A stretch of DNA of 64,000 nucleotides from Glandiceps talaboti (taxonomy: Eukaryota; Hemichordata; Enteropneusta; Spengelidae), in contig NC_135558.1 of assembly GCF_964340395.1 (NCBI RefSeq), positions 17,185,771 to 17,249,770 of the forward strand. The letters run 5' to 3'. The notes under the pieces are model-generated. The model did no database searches. It was not told the origin of the DNA and worked only from the letters and a program-made list of their open reading frames with translations. Below, one piece after another: positions 12,291 through 24,700 of this stretch. Position 1 is the stretch's first letter. The number at the start of each line of letters is the position of its first letter. Made by a program: the position numbers and the translations under genes.

Positions 12291-14426
12291 ATCAACAGGT
12301 CATGAAATATTAAAAGTTGATGACAGATTTTATGTTGGTCAAACTCAGTGTATTGAAAACTTTGTAGACAAATGCAACAGGACAAGTGTCTGTGCCACAG
12401 AAGGTTGCCATGGTAAGTTTTTCATTTTAAAAAAAATATGAAATCATCCAAATGTACATGTTTATGTCTTCAGGAGCTCATATTTTTGTTGATATTCTTC
12501 ACAAGATGTTTATGAAAAAAACATTTGCAATATGAATGTTTTAGTTGACATTACCACAATGTAACTGTTGTACTGTATTTTATTGTAGATCAACCAAAGT
12601 GTATCATTTTATGATAACATGACTTGTTCATCATCATATTTTACAGGACTGGTATGTTGGTACCAATGAAAGTAACATCAATAGGTCTCGGGGGTGGTGT
12701 TAAGATGGAGTACATCTGTAATGGATGCAGAGGACGGCAAATCTAGTTTGATAGCTCTACCTACATTGAAGGATCAAGACGTAGTGTGGTTGCTTTAACA
12801 ATACATGTAGCCCATTTTATATCAGGCAGTCATTATGCTGATTTAACCAGGTGTTTAAATTTAGGTCTTGGGCTGCATGTATTGTCAAAGCGCTCATACT
12901 ATGACTTGATCAAAACCATGTACCCAGTTGTACAATGCATGGTTGAGCAAATGTGTGAGGAAGCGAAAGACAAGATGAAGGAAATCCTAAAAAACACTAT
13001 TGGTTCATTCCACAGGGCCATAACGACATCGGATGGCGCGTGGTTGACAAGGGGCAGTTTTAGTAAGAACTTCACATTCACCATTCGAAACTTTATGAAC
13101 AATGCCTTATTGTATTATTTACATTTATGCCAAAGAGGTGACGATGACCTAGATGAGCCACTCACTATACAACTGGACATCAAAGTCCTGTGAAGGTTTT
13201 GCTGCTGAAGTCTGCTTCAAGCGTGTCCACGAAGAAGGAATGAATGTAGGGGTCAACTGGCAGGACAATGATTCAAGCAGCATTAAATCTTTTGATCAGG
13301 TGTTCACCAATCCAGAGAAAAGCAAAGTAATGTTCTGTGGTGGGCACATCACCAGGGCATATATCAACCAACTGACCAAGTATTCCAACATGAAGACAGC
13401 GACCTCTACATTCATCTCTCGCTATGGGAAAGCTTACCCAAAACTAGCAAAACTGCCATTGTCAGAAAAAACACAGAAACTGTGGATGTCTCTTAGAGAA
13501 CTTCATGCCCGTATAAATCACTCGTGTGCAATAGTTGAGGCACATCACACCAAAGATCTAGACACGTACAGGAACATCATGACTTGGTTAGGGAAGTACC
13601 ATGCAAGAGGTATCCACACTTGGGAAGATGGTCAATGCAGTTTTCACGAACAAAAAGTATGTTCGTGCGTGTGGAAAGTGTGAAAGAAAGAACGACATAG
13701 AGTGTGAAGGGAAACCCTATCAGTCAAAATATTCTCTGACGTGCATTTCATGCCTTGCTCTTTGAAATAGCAACAATGGAAAGAAGGAAGATGGCAGAAG
13801 AGATAATCCACCCGGAACTGGGAAAGGGTCACTCAAATTTACCCGAGTCGTCACATTCGGTGTGGACAAAGTTCAGAGCAAAGAACTCTAACATCCAACG
13901 CTTACATTACATTTTAAGCACCAACCTAGGGTTACTGCAATCAAACATGTCATGGTGTATGGCCGAAAATGGGATTTCATACCATTGGATATTGGACCTG
14001 TACAGTCGCCTTTCACTACCAATACTTCCAAGCATCCAGGAGGCCTGTAGAAAAGCGGATGAAGAGCGTGTGGAGCGTTCAGAGAGGGCAAAGTCAGATA
14101 AATCGAAAGGTATGAGGCTTCATCGGAAACAAGCAAGGGTGTTGGAAAATCAGGAGCGTAAACAGTGGGTAAAAAGCCTAGTTGTCAAACATGGCTATAG
14201 AAGTGACTATGATGATGAAGAAGCAACATCTTTATTGATGAATAGTAACGAGTCAGTATCAAAGAATGACAGTGTTGTTGTAACAAATGCAGGCAGTCGG
14301 ACAAAGAAATATGTTTTTTACCTTAAGCAAAAGAAGTGCAAGTGTGGGTCTACTACACATGTAAGAACAAGTCACTGGGACTGTCAATTAGGAAAGTCAA
14401 AGGGGAGGAAGGAAAAATACTGTTGA
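12291..14426 (+). pseudogene. Multi-exon transposase-like gene, broken
   Basis: Resembles the large family of eukaryotic Mutator-like (MULE-type) transposase proteins. A short exon at about 12,291-12,411 (ATTACAG acceptor, GTAAGT donor) is followed by a long exon from about 12,647. The long exon reads, in order: 'VTSIGLGGGVKMEYICNGC'; 'TTSDGAWLTRGSFSKNF' (first Asp); 'SCEGFAAEVCFKRV'; 'NWQDNDSSSIKSF' (second Asp); 'YHARGIHTWEDGQCSFH'; 'HPELGKGHSNLPESSHS'; 'YHWILDLYSRLSLPIL'; and near the end a zinc-knuckle-like 'KCKCGSTTHVRTSHWDC'. It is interrupted by an in-frame TAG near 12,747 and by frameshifts near 13,160, 13,660-13,680 and 13,755. Flanking inverted repeats were not found. The superfamily assignment is from remembered motif order. 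It could instead be a dead host gene derived from such a transposon. Confidence 0.7.
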
Positions 14427-15960
14427 ACTGTTGTGTACCATGTGCTTACTGTTTATTACCCATACTTGTCAAATGTGACTAATTACAGTTTAATGGTTTA
14501 CGGGAAACCTTGAAAAGAAAGCACACTGTTACAGTACACTACATCATTGAACAACAAAAATAACTTTTTCCATTAGTGTACAGTGTACTGACTGTATCAG
14601 TATTCTTGCTTTAAAGTTTTCACACAAGTGATGCCAAGGGAAACTTGTTCTGGTACCCAACCTAATGTACATTTGCAAAATAACTTATTGTAAGAATACA
14701 TGTCATTCAAATTGCTATTTATCAATCAATCTATCTATCAATTAATTAATCAACTTTATTACCCTTTTTTGGACAAGTTACAACTCAAACTGAAAAATAT
14801 ATTATATATTGGTACTGCAATTTATCTGAAACTTGTCAGCAAAGGTTTTTGCAGTATTGTCAATGTCTGCCAAAGTGGTAGAAGTCAAGTTAGAAATTGC
14901 AGTTCTGCTATGTTTTGCATAAACTGTGAGTATTTGTAAAAAAAAAATTGTAAAATGTTTGGTCGAAACCATAGTTGATATTGTAGAGTAAATAAATATT
15001 AGTAAATTCAATAACACTCGTTCTCTCTCAGTCTTGGAGTAAGCAAGTGAAGGAGTAACTGTGGTGATGGAAATGTATGCTATTGTATTATGTTTGGGTA
15101 TTTATACCACATACAGAGAAATTAAACATCTTATTAATTTGAATGTGAGTGTGTTGGCAGTCTGTGGCATTACCATGAGCAACTACTTGGCTAACTGGAG
15201 AGATGACTGGTTGTATTTTAAATCATTTATTTAATCCACATTAAAAGTTTTCTTATACTTCCCTTACTCATGACAGGAGATCAGTCATTAATTCTATGTA
15301 CAGTATGATATTTTGTCCTGCATTCTCGTTGACCACTTTTGCCATCTCTTCTGGTTTTACTCCATTTACTCTCGGTCCGTTTCATTTTGGCATGACCCTG
15401 TGAAAAAAGACTATATTTTAGGCTACATTGCCATCAATAGTCTAGTGCCCTACACCTCCACGAGTTCGTGTTTAGAGTCAAACTGTTTATGTGCTTTATT
15501 ACTCCAAGTATCATAAATGCTGGGCTGTTGGCCTCTATCTAGCAACTGCATAATAGGTTTTTTTTATGAGTTCTTTGGAAATCAATGGCTTGGTCGAATG
15601 AAAAATGTGCACGAGTTGCACCTGTGTAGGTCAACTTGCTTCTATGTGGTTATGAGCCTATTGACAGATCACAGGTGGTTTATAACTTAGAAACAGATTG
15701 GCGTGTTGTACCATTAAAAAAGAATAAGCAAAAATACACTTTGAATTGGTCCTAAGATCCGTACAAAGGGCGAAGTAGGTGCTCCAATTATTCATAAATC
15801 GATGTCAATAACAAAAATGGATACGATGGAACCTCTAATTGAAACGCAACGTGTACATGCAGTGCATGCTGTGCTGGAGTATTTCTCAAACGTAGATGCC
15901 ACTTGTATCAGAACAAAGAACGTTACAACTTGCATAAGTACGTACGTACGTACCCTGGAA
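14427..15960. other. No gene recognised
   Basis: AT-rich sequence after the transposase relic. Only short open frames without motifs, and no clear repeat structure. Confidence 0.4.
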
Positions 15961-15962
15961 TC

Positions 15963-16052
15963 CATGCGGATTGGATTTTTTATATTTGTCTTTCCAAACA
16001 CGACGAATGTAAAAAAAAAATCCAATCCGCATACGACGACGACGACGACGAC
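15963..16052. repeat. Hairpin (inverted 16-mers) plus (ACG)n
   Basis: TGCGGATTGGATTTTT near 15,966 is repeated inverted near 16,015-16,031, separated by about 35 bp. The hairpin is followed at once by six or so ACG/GAC trinucleotides. It could be a tiny MITE. No target duplication was identified. Confidence 0.5.
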
Positions 16053-16099
16053 AGAATAACACTCAATGATTCAGCAAACACATACGTAACGAAAACCGC

Positions 16100-16680
16100 A
16101 CGGTTTTGACACATGGGACAAAACAATTAAAAACTGAGAAACACATTTAACCAAAGGTTGCGTTTTATATCATTTTACTCACCTTCCGACTGAAGTTTTA
16201 GCTGAAATTTGCAGCAAACGTCAGCAAAATCGAATATATAAATTTACGTTCGATACATGTTCAGCCATCGTGGTAATGCGTGTTACGCAATGTTACTACG
16301 GCAGTCCCACACTACAGCAATCGTCGTAGAGGGCCCACCGAGCTCCCTTGCTAAATTTAAATTTACCAAAGTCGGGGAATTATTGTGAACGTGTTTACTG
16401 CATATGTACGGTATGCCCTTTGCTAGTTCCGACACCAGTGCGTCCAAATAAATATGTAGGAGTGGATTTACATTGTACGTAGTTTTATTGATAAATTCAC
16501 CTGACGTCCTAGCCCACACAACAACTGTTATTTTTCTTTATTTGTTGTTAGATGCAGATACATGTACATTAACGTGGTTTTCTTTTTAAAAAATCATCCA
16601 GGACCTCTTACTTGGTTTTACTGTCTGTACTTTTATGTTGGTGGGGGTCGGAAGCAACCCCTGTAGCCTGATGCTGACTG
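16100..16680. other. No gene firmly called
   Basis: On the minus strand a Kozak-like ACGATGGC near 16,270 is followed about 90 nt later by an AAG|GTGAGT donor near 16,183. The frame from that ATG stops before the donor. A second open frame (16,519-16,283 minus) has no recognised motif. Either could be a decayed exon, but the evidence is too thin to call a gene. Confidence 0.25.
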
Positions 16681-18690
16681 TCAATCGTTCTTTTTCACTC
16701 GTTCATTAAATGGAACCAAAGACATTTTCTTCAATTTCTGAAATCTTTTTTTGCTCGCAGTTGTAACTTCTGCTGCTATGGTGTTTGTTTCATCTTGGCG
16801 AGCTGCAACTGGTCTGGGCTGTAAAATGCGTCGAGTTATGTCATATATTGTATTGGTTGTGAAAGGGGTCGGCCGATACGCGAGAGCGCTCGTAACCTTA
16901 CAGACGACACTGTTGACAGGTCCTGCATTCAACATTGTATATAGCCTAGCTACAGTACCCGAATGGTTTTACAATCGTATCTAAGTAGCTTCTCATATGC
17001 CTATTGGTGCATTTTATTTAGTTATATATTTTGAGTACAACTTTTCATTTTTCTTTCATTTGTGTATGTATGTATGTATGTATGTATGTATGTATGTATG
17101 TATGTATGTATGTATTTATTTATTTATTCATTTATATATTTGTTTGTTTGTTTGTTTGTTTATTTATTTTGTTGTATTTATTTAACATTGTTCCTGGCAG
17201 CCCCTGTATTGTTATACCTCCTCAGCCTTTTACTACGCTTACCCGAGAAAAGTCAGTTGCAATTGCCCCACTTAGTCCAGCTACATATATGAATCTCAAG
17301 GGTGTCTTTTAGAGAACGCAGTAACACATCGTTTTCCATTACCCTTTTTAAAATTTCTTTCAGTTCTTTAAGACTTATAGCAGGCATGGTATTCCCATTC
17401 TGTTTTGCTTCCCCGTTTACGCCTTTTTCACTATGGATTAGATGTAAAAAAAATAAATAAATATTACATTAGCTCTTTTAACTTCTTTGAGTTCACTAAA
17501 TATTATATAACAATGATTTTCCTCTCGCATTTTGCCTTTTTTTTACTATATATTAGATGTAAAAAAAATCCTAAGATTACATTTACTAATGGTAACATAT
17601 GAGAAAATATATACCTCCTTTTAATTACCAGTTTATGCAGGAGAGCGCCACCAATGATCACAGTGAGGCGAACGGATTGTGATGAGTCAAGTAGTCTCGG
17701 TTACTCAGATTTCCTCTGGCTCTGGAGTTAGCGGAAGATATTTTACATAGTTCCTGGCTCCCTCTGCATTGTCTTCGATAATATTTTACTCACTCAGTTT
17801 TTTACTATACTTACCCGTTTCATAAAAGTCAGTCCATTGTTTCTTTGAGAGAATGCAGCAAAGTGTTGTTTTCCTTTACCATTCTTTTTACTTCTTGCAC
17901 TTCATTTAAGATCATGGTCAATTGATTCTCTTCTCCCATTTTGCATTTTTCACTATGGATTAGATATGTTTTAAAAATATAAGAAGAGACCTCCCTTAAG
18001 AGCATGCAGGAGAGCGCCATCAACGGCAAGAGTGGGGCGATTGTGATGATGAGTTAAGTAATTTCGGTTACCCAGACTTCCTCTGGCTCTGGAGTAGAAT
18101 TGTGTAGTTCCAATGGCAAGCCGAGTAGGCAAAAAAGAACACATTTTTCCTGATCATGAAAGGTGTTCAGATCGACTGAATTCTCAACATTTTTGCATAA
18201 AACAATTTTCGCCGAAGCCAAATTGTCCGGGCAAAACAACTCCCACACAAACTTGAATAAATTAAGTGGTTCTTCTGTTTGTGTTTATAAAAGGTACTTT
18301 TTTCACACCTTTAGTATCTTCTGACCCTGTATTTCTTTCATTCCACAAAACATAGTAAAACACATCTAACAAATCAGCGCATTCACCAAAATAATGTTTA
18401 AAACAATTATAATGTCACTAATAATGAAACAGCGCCACCACAACTTTTATTTCATTAGATACAAGAAGTGTTCAAAAAAACCGGTCAATCTTACCTCATC
18501 AGCAATCTGCCACCAGACTGAGATTAATCCACTTCCTTCTTTCTTTACCTTTGCATAAACGCTTTAAATTGCGAAAGTGCTGACGTAAAAGAAGCAGGGG
18601 TAAATGAAAACATTAGAATATTTTCAGCATTCACGTACTGCTATGGGGAAGTATATAAACAAGTTGGAGGGGATGACGAAGAGGATCTAT
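16681..18690 (-). pseudogene. Array gene family: unit A, degenerate tandem copy
   Basis: One unit of a head-to-tail repeated gene. The order on the minus strand is as follows. Promoter with TATA-like TTTATATAC (near 18,655) and exon 1, donor at 18,495. Exon 2 at about 18,274-18,072, reading 'LFKFVWELFCPDNLASAKIV', then 'KNVENSVDLNTFHDQEKCVL', then 'FCLLGLPLELHNSTPEPEEVW'. Exon 3 at 17,952-17,815, a short coiled coil 'ILNEVQEVKRMVKENNTLLH'. Duplicate exon 3 at 17,430-17,243. Last exon at 16,818-16,681 (46 codons) with 'RQDETNTIAAEV' and a basic tail 'KKRFQKLKK'. Exon 1 has an early stop. Exon 3 lacks about 29 bp that copy B keeps and then stops. Exon 1 to exon 2 phases do not close. The product is unidentified. 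A small, perhaps nuclear coiled-coil protein is only a guess. Confidence 0.5.
17064..17181. repeat. (TATG)n/(TATT)n/(TTTG)n compound microsatellite
   Basis: Runs of ATGT, then TTTA, then TTTG tetranucleotides, inside unit A between the last exon and the duplicated exon 3. Confidence 0.9.
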
Positions 18691-20310
18691 GACGTCACAG
18701 ACAGTGTCATTCACACATGCGTAGTGAAACCCATGAAGGCATGCACATCACCTTCGTCAGAGGCACTACATCCTCTCAACGTACTCTGATTGGCCAGAAA
18801 ATCAGATGTCATGTAATTTATTTTTAAGTTTTAGTTTTCTTTTCTTTTCTGAACAATCTTCTCCAAGATTTCTTTTTTTTTTCTTTCTTTTGTCTTTTGT
18901 TTATACTCTCGTTGACTTCATCGAGTTCTTCATCAGATGCTTCAATGTTCTTTTGCTTTCTACGGGAAAACAACTTCTTGAATTTTTTCATTCCTGATGT
19001 CTTTTTTTATATTCGTCTCTCCTTTTTAACCTGGCATCCTTCTCCATCTTGTTTGTGTCATCTTAGCGGGAAAAAACAACATAAATTCATAAGTTCTGTA
19101 TGAGTGTACGTATTGATACCCGTGTGTGTCTCGTTACCTATGTCTGTATCGTTGTATCGTTATCTGTGTGTGTATGTGTATGTGTGTGTGTGTGTGTGTA
19201 TGTGTGTGTTTCTATTTGATCACTTCACTGTCTTTTCCTTTTATTCGGATCGGGCATGTATAGTTAATTTGCTAATAATCGTGTGTTTGTCATAGCTTGA
19301 AGAAGGTGTACTAGACGCACCGAAACATCACTTACTAATATTTTAGTTTTCATTTGGAAGTAATGACGATTTTGCTAAATCAGTTTTTTAATATTCTTAC
19401 CTGTTTCATAAAAGTCAGCTGCTCCGGCTCCGCTTGGTCTATCGTTTTCCATTGCCTCTTTGAGCGCACGTAGTAAAGTGTTGTTTTCCTTTACATTCGC
19501 TTTACTTCTTCCAGTTCTTTTAAGATCATGGTAAATTGATTCCTTTCTCCCATTTTGCATTTTTCACTATGGATTAGACATTTTTTTAAAATCAAAAGAT
19601 TATATTACTAATGATAACATAGAAGGAAAGATCTCCATGAGAAGACTGAGACGATCGTGGTATGATGCGTTAAGTAGTTTCCTGTTACCCAGACTTCCTC
19701 TGGCTCTGGCGTAGAATTGTGTAGTTCCAATGGCAAGCCGAGTAGGCAAAAAAGAACACATTTTATCTGATTATGAAAGGTGTTCATATCGACGGAATTC
19801 TCAACATTTTTATAAAAAAACCAATAATTTTCGCCGAAACCCAATTGTTAAAACAACTCCCACACAAAACTTGAATAAATTAAATGGTTCTAATATATTT
19901 TAATGTTTCTGTTTATAAAAGGTACTTTTTTCACACCTTTAGGTATCTTTTGACCCAGTATTTCTTTAATTCCATAAAAACACATGAAACAAATCAGCGC
20001 CCTCACCAAAATAATGTGTAAAACAATTATAATGTCACTAATAATGAAACAGCGCCACCACAACTTTTATTTCATAAGATACAAGAAGTGTACAGAAAAA
20101 CCTGTCAATCTCACCTCATCAGCAATCTGCCACCAGACTGAGATTTTTCCGAGGCCACTTCCTTATGTCGTAACTTTTCCATTACGAATGCTTTAAATTG
20201 CGAAAGTGCTGACGTACGTAAAAGAAGCAGAGGTAAATAAAAGAAAACATTAGAATATTTTCAGCATTCACGTACTGCTATGGGAAGTATATAAACACAT
20301 TGGAGGGGTT
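18687..20310 (-). pseudogene. Array gene family: unit B, most complete tandem copy
   Basis: Directly abuts unit A head to tail. On the minus strand there is a TATA-like TTTATATAC at about 20,286-20,296 and an ATG at 20,182 opening a 22-codon exon 1 (starts MEKLRHKEVASEK, donor at 20,115). Exon 2 ends at 19,689 with the same 'LGLPLELHNSTPEPEEVW' as unit A, differing there by about one silent base. Exon 3 is 19,566-19,401, with 'ENDRPSGAGAADFYETG' before the donor. The last exon carries a 55-codon frame at 18,991-18,824 starting MKKFKKLFSRRKQK. Exon 3 has lost one base relative to unit A (near 'KRM'), shifting the frame, and the start of exon 2 carries indels. So although better preserved than unit A, it is probably not translated as one protein. 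The function is unknown. Confidence 0.5.
19160..19210. repeat. (GT)n microsatellite
   Basis: TGTG/TATGTG run inside array unit B. Confidence 0.9.
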
Positions 20311-20559
20311 GACGAAGAGGGGGAATAATTGATCATTGGAATTTTATGAGTCACCCTGTTTATATCCAGACGATGGGGGGGGGGGGTAATGTACATCCTC
20401 ATGAGTTAAATATCCTAATTAAGGTTACGAAAAGTCGCGATCGTACTACGAAAAATGATATTTGAATATGAATTACGGTGCCTCGGAAATGTATTGGGCA
20501 GACATATAGCAATAGAAAAAGAGTAAAGAGTGAATGGTTTACGACCGTTACTTATACGA

Positions 20560-20703
20560 CAGATTTTTGCGAGGCCACTTCCTTATTTATGTCGTAACTT
20601 TTCCATTACGAATGCTTTAAATTGCGAAAGTGCTGACGTAAAAGAAGCAGAGGTAAATAAAAGAAAACAGTAGAATATTTTCAGCACTCATCACGTACTG
20701 CTA
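20560..20703 (-). repeat. Array gene family: promoter/exon-1 fragment C
   Basis: Matches the promoter and start of exon 1 of unit B: 'TACGTGA..GCTGAAAATATTC', 'TGCTTCTTTTACGTCAGCAC' and the ATG with its first six codons. A stop then follows, and similarity ends after 'AAAAATCT'. At the other end (near 20,703) it is fused directly to LINE sequence, and the TATA region is missing. Confidence 0.7.
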
Positions 20704-21935
20704 TGAATTCATCTGGAAGAGTTCCATGTTGGAGGGATAGGTTGATAATGGTGGTTATTAAACGGTATTAGTGTATGTTGGGTCTTCTTGAGTAGGTGTG
20801 TAGGGATGGGGTCAAGGCAACACGATTTAGATGGTGCCTTCTTAATAATGTTGTAGACTTCGTCAGTTGTTGTAGGTTGGAAGGATGAGATGGTTGCTGT
20901 AGTGTTATTTGCGGTAACAGTGGATTGCAGGCTAATGTCCGAAGAATGTGCATCTAAGTTACTTCGAATTTTGACAATTTTCTCTGTGAAGTAGTTGCTG
21001 AAGGTTTCAGTGAGTTGATTAACAGTATCATGAGTTGGTAATGATGATTTAGTATTACTTGTAGTTAGACTGCGAAGAAATTTGAATAAAGCTTTCTGAT
21101 CGTTTAGACTTCTCTTCAATAATGTTGGCGTAGTATTTTGTTTTGGCATAACGGATGAGATTGTTGAATTTCCTGCACTGTTCGCAATATATTTGTCTGT
21201 GGATTTCAAGTTTGTCAGAGCGCCATTTCCTTTCAAGAGAGATCGACGTAATCATTTGCCGGCTGCAATTTCAGGAGTGTACCAATTAGATGTGGGATGT
21301 AGACTGATAACGCGAGTTTTGAGTGGTACATATGTTTCAAGTAGCGATCTTAGACATGAATTATATCGGGAAACGGCTGATTCAACGTCGTTTACAGGTT
21401 GATTCAATTGGAGTGATTCAATGTCATGTTGAAAATTTTCTACAGAAATTGCTTTGATATTACGGTACTGAATTTTCTTTTGAACTAGTGGCGGTTTAGA
21501 CAAGGTAAGGTGTACACGAATGGGAAAGTGGTCTGAAATGTAGATACATGTATACTATCAATAGTTAATGAATGGATGACAGAGTCTATATTTGTGAAGG
21601 CAAGGTCGAGGGTATGACCATGAGTAGGTTCGTTGACCCATTGTGTAAGTTGGAACGAATCTGTCAGGTCTTGAAATCTGCGGGTGTTAGAAACCGATGG
21701 CACGGTTGTCCAGTGGAAGTTGAAATCTCCAGTCACAACAAGATCATGTCCTTTTGAGCTGATGACTCAAGAAGTGTTCCAAATTCATTCAGGAATTGGG
21801 AGACAGTTAATCTGTTTCTTGTGTGTGGTGGAGGACGATAGACAACAATAATTGTTAATGTGATACCATGGTAACGGAGTGCAATTTCAACAGCCTCGAA
21901 CGAGGTATACGGTAACATTGGTCAATGGTTTCTAG
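20704..21935 (-). mobile_element. Non-LTR retrotransposon (CR1/L2-like) endonuclease to early RT
   Basis: On the minus strand, in slightly broken frames. An endonuclease tail comes first: 'IALRYHGITLTIIVVYRPP', then 'TGDFNFHW' (the catalytic GDFN), then 'NEPTHGHTLDLAFTN'. A linker follows, and then the first RT block 'IIKKAPSKSCCLDPIPTHLL' and 'SLQHGTLPDEF'. It ends abruptly inside the RT domain at about 20,704, where it meets array fragment C. The 5' untranslated part and everything after the first RT block are absent. Frameshifts near 21,050-21,250, 21,500 and 21,735 make it inactive. Confidence 0.85.
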
Positions 21936-24669
21936 TTGGTGACAGATATGCTGGACTTGTATATAAATGCTAACCCACCAACATTTCACATATAATGATA
22001 TATTTCAAACTATCGAATTAGAATTGCTCCTTCCCCGCATTCATTATGTCTCTCGAAAATGTAATGAAACCAAACCACGATCAGACTCACCTTACTCAAC
22101 GCTGTCGTGGCTACTATTACAGTAGCGTGACTTCTATTTCGAAAATTCACAGGTGAATCCGATACAAAACTTTACCGAAGAACGTATTTCACAATCATCT
22201 TCTACGCTGCTGGCTGGATACTCATGTCGTAGCATGCTGGCAGGAGAGAAGTTTACTTTCATGTACATGTCATTTTACATGGCCATGACATAGCGCATGC
22301 GCATGTCAACTTTGTATACAGAATGTTGCAATATATGTAATAGTGGGAGCTCGAGCTTACTTTGGGTACTGGGGTTTCGCCACACATTCACGCCGATAAC
22401 GCAACATTGTATGGTGTAGATGCGCTTCAAGGTCTCGTATACGTGCATTACGATTTGACACTGAAACCCCCTCCAGCTATATATGTGAATGCTGTCTCTC
22501 TTGCGTGATCATAGAAACGTATTTGTATTAAAGAAAGTCACATAATTTCGGACAAAATATTAATATTTCACGAACGTACGTATGCACACTGGTAATGCTT
22601 TTTTCTTACTCAACTACGTACGTAATGGGGATGGTGAAAATAGTACCAGACATCATCGGGCAGACATCCCCCCGAGTCGTATTCGACGTATCAATAAAAA
22701 AAAATGTGTATTTTGTTGACAAATGGCACGAACGCTACGTGGAACTAATTTAGCGGGCTGTCATTGGTTGAAACACGTACTGCGGAATAAAAAATGTAAA
22801 TAGATGCAATGAGCACTTCCAAAGACGGTTTAGACCGACTACCAGCTATGTGCTGGTTGCTTGAACCTGAAAAGAATACAGAACGAACTTACAAATGATT
22901 AAAATAATTTAAAAATGAATAGTATCGTGATTGGACATTTTTATTTGATGGAATGTCATTTTTACAATGTAAGGAAAAAAATTCGATGGATGGATTACTC
23001 GAACTAGCAATCAGATTATGTATAATTATCAAAAAGAAACAAAGTAGATAAAACTACACAAAAATAATGGTGATTGCACCGTTGCATATTTCCTGACAGT
23101 CCCAAAAGGTTGAAAAAGAAGTGCATTACGTTGCAGAGCGCCGCCACCGGCAGGAAGTGGAAGACTGATATTGATAATACGATGTATACGTACTCGTAGA
23201 TGGTTGATTTATGACATTATTTTAATACATCACATTCGAACATCTCTGTGTAGGGAGGGGGGATTGTACTGGGTAGCATAATGAAAATTCTACAAAAATT
23301 ATCTTTATTGCTGTATTTTGGAAACTTTAAATAAAGCTGACAGTTTCCTTAGCTTCTGACTTTAATTTTCATTTCTATGTCATTCAGTATAGTTACCAAC
23401 ATATAAACATATCCTTACTATAGTTGTTTGTTTGTTTTTTATTTGTAACCGACCTACTGATCGACCCATCATTTTAAGGTGTTACGACGAGAAACACAAA
23501 ATTGAATTTAGTACGGATGTCCTTACACGCCTTAAGCTTAACAGATGATGGTTTCAAACGATAAGCGATATAAAGCTATAAGGTATATAGATGAAACTTG
23601 GACTTTGTTGACGATATTCAGAATTAGACGAGTGCATGCTTCAAAACAGAAGCAGAATATAATATATAAACAATTTGGAATTTTACCGTTAAACATACAA
23701 CTCAATTAAAAAAAGGGATTTACACCAGAGGAGATGGAATTATTGTAGAATTGTTGTAGAAATTGTTAATATTTGATTCTCGCGAGGGAATAGACCACTG
23801 GTTCGTGCAATACAGGCTACTTTGCTGGGGGTCCTATCTCGTTCCCACCACTCATGGATGGCCGGCTGTATACGTAGACACAATGGAGTGTTATGGTCTG
23901 GAAATGAGACAATGCGCAAACATATATATATGTGTAAACATAACCAGCTTACTGTCACAGACAATCTGTCAACACATGTATGTACTAGAGGTCATCTCTA
24001 TCGTGTTGTGTCATGCAATCCAAAGATTGTTGTAGTCGTACAAATTCATGTTCGATCAATGCCTGGCTTCAGCAGTCAGGAGTGACCCATCTGTAAATTT
24101 ATAATATTATGTGTAAGTTTTTTCTATCAACTGTCTCATTTTCCATACACACTGAGACTGCACTGGTCTAGGGTAACTAGTTTTGTTGACTTATCAATGT
24201 GGTCCTCCTCCGATCATTTTCTCAACGGATGGACTCTTTGGGATGACGTCGACGTTGTAGGTCATCGACACCTGGACATATCATTGATAGCTTATAGTAT
24301 CATGTTGCAATGTTGCGTCCATCTTTAATTTTTTGCCGAGAGCTTGATTATTAATTTGTGCAAATGAAGACATTCCAAAACACGTGACTTGATATCGGGG
24401 ATAGCAATATGCGATGTCGGTGTTAATGGTATACCAAATAAAACACTGACAATATTGGGGTTTATTTTTGACAGAGTGTGGGATGTATACATTTCACAGT
24501 ACGCCGATGATGTAATGTCTCTGAGAGAGGTGATATGCTGTCCCCCTTTGCTGCCCCTCAATAAGAGTCACGTACGCGTGCACACACCCATACACACACA
24601 CATACATACATACATACATACATACATACATACATACATACATACATACATACATACATACATACAAAC

Positions 24670-24700
<31 letters not shown>

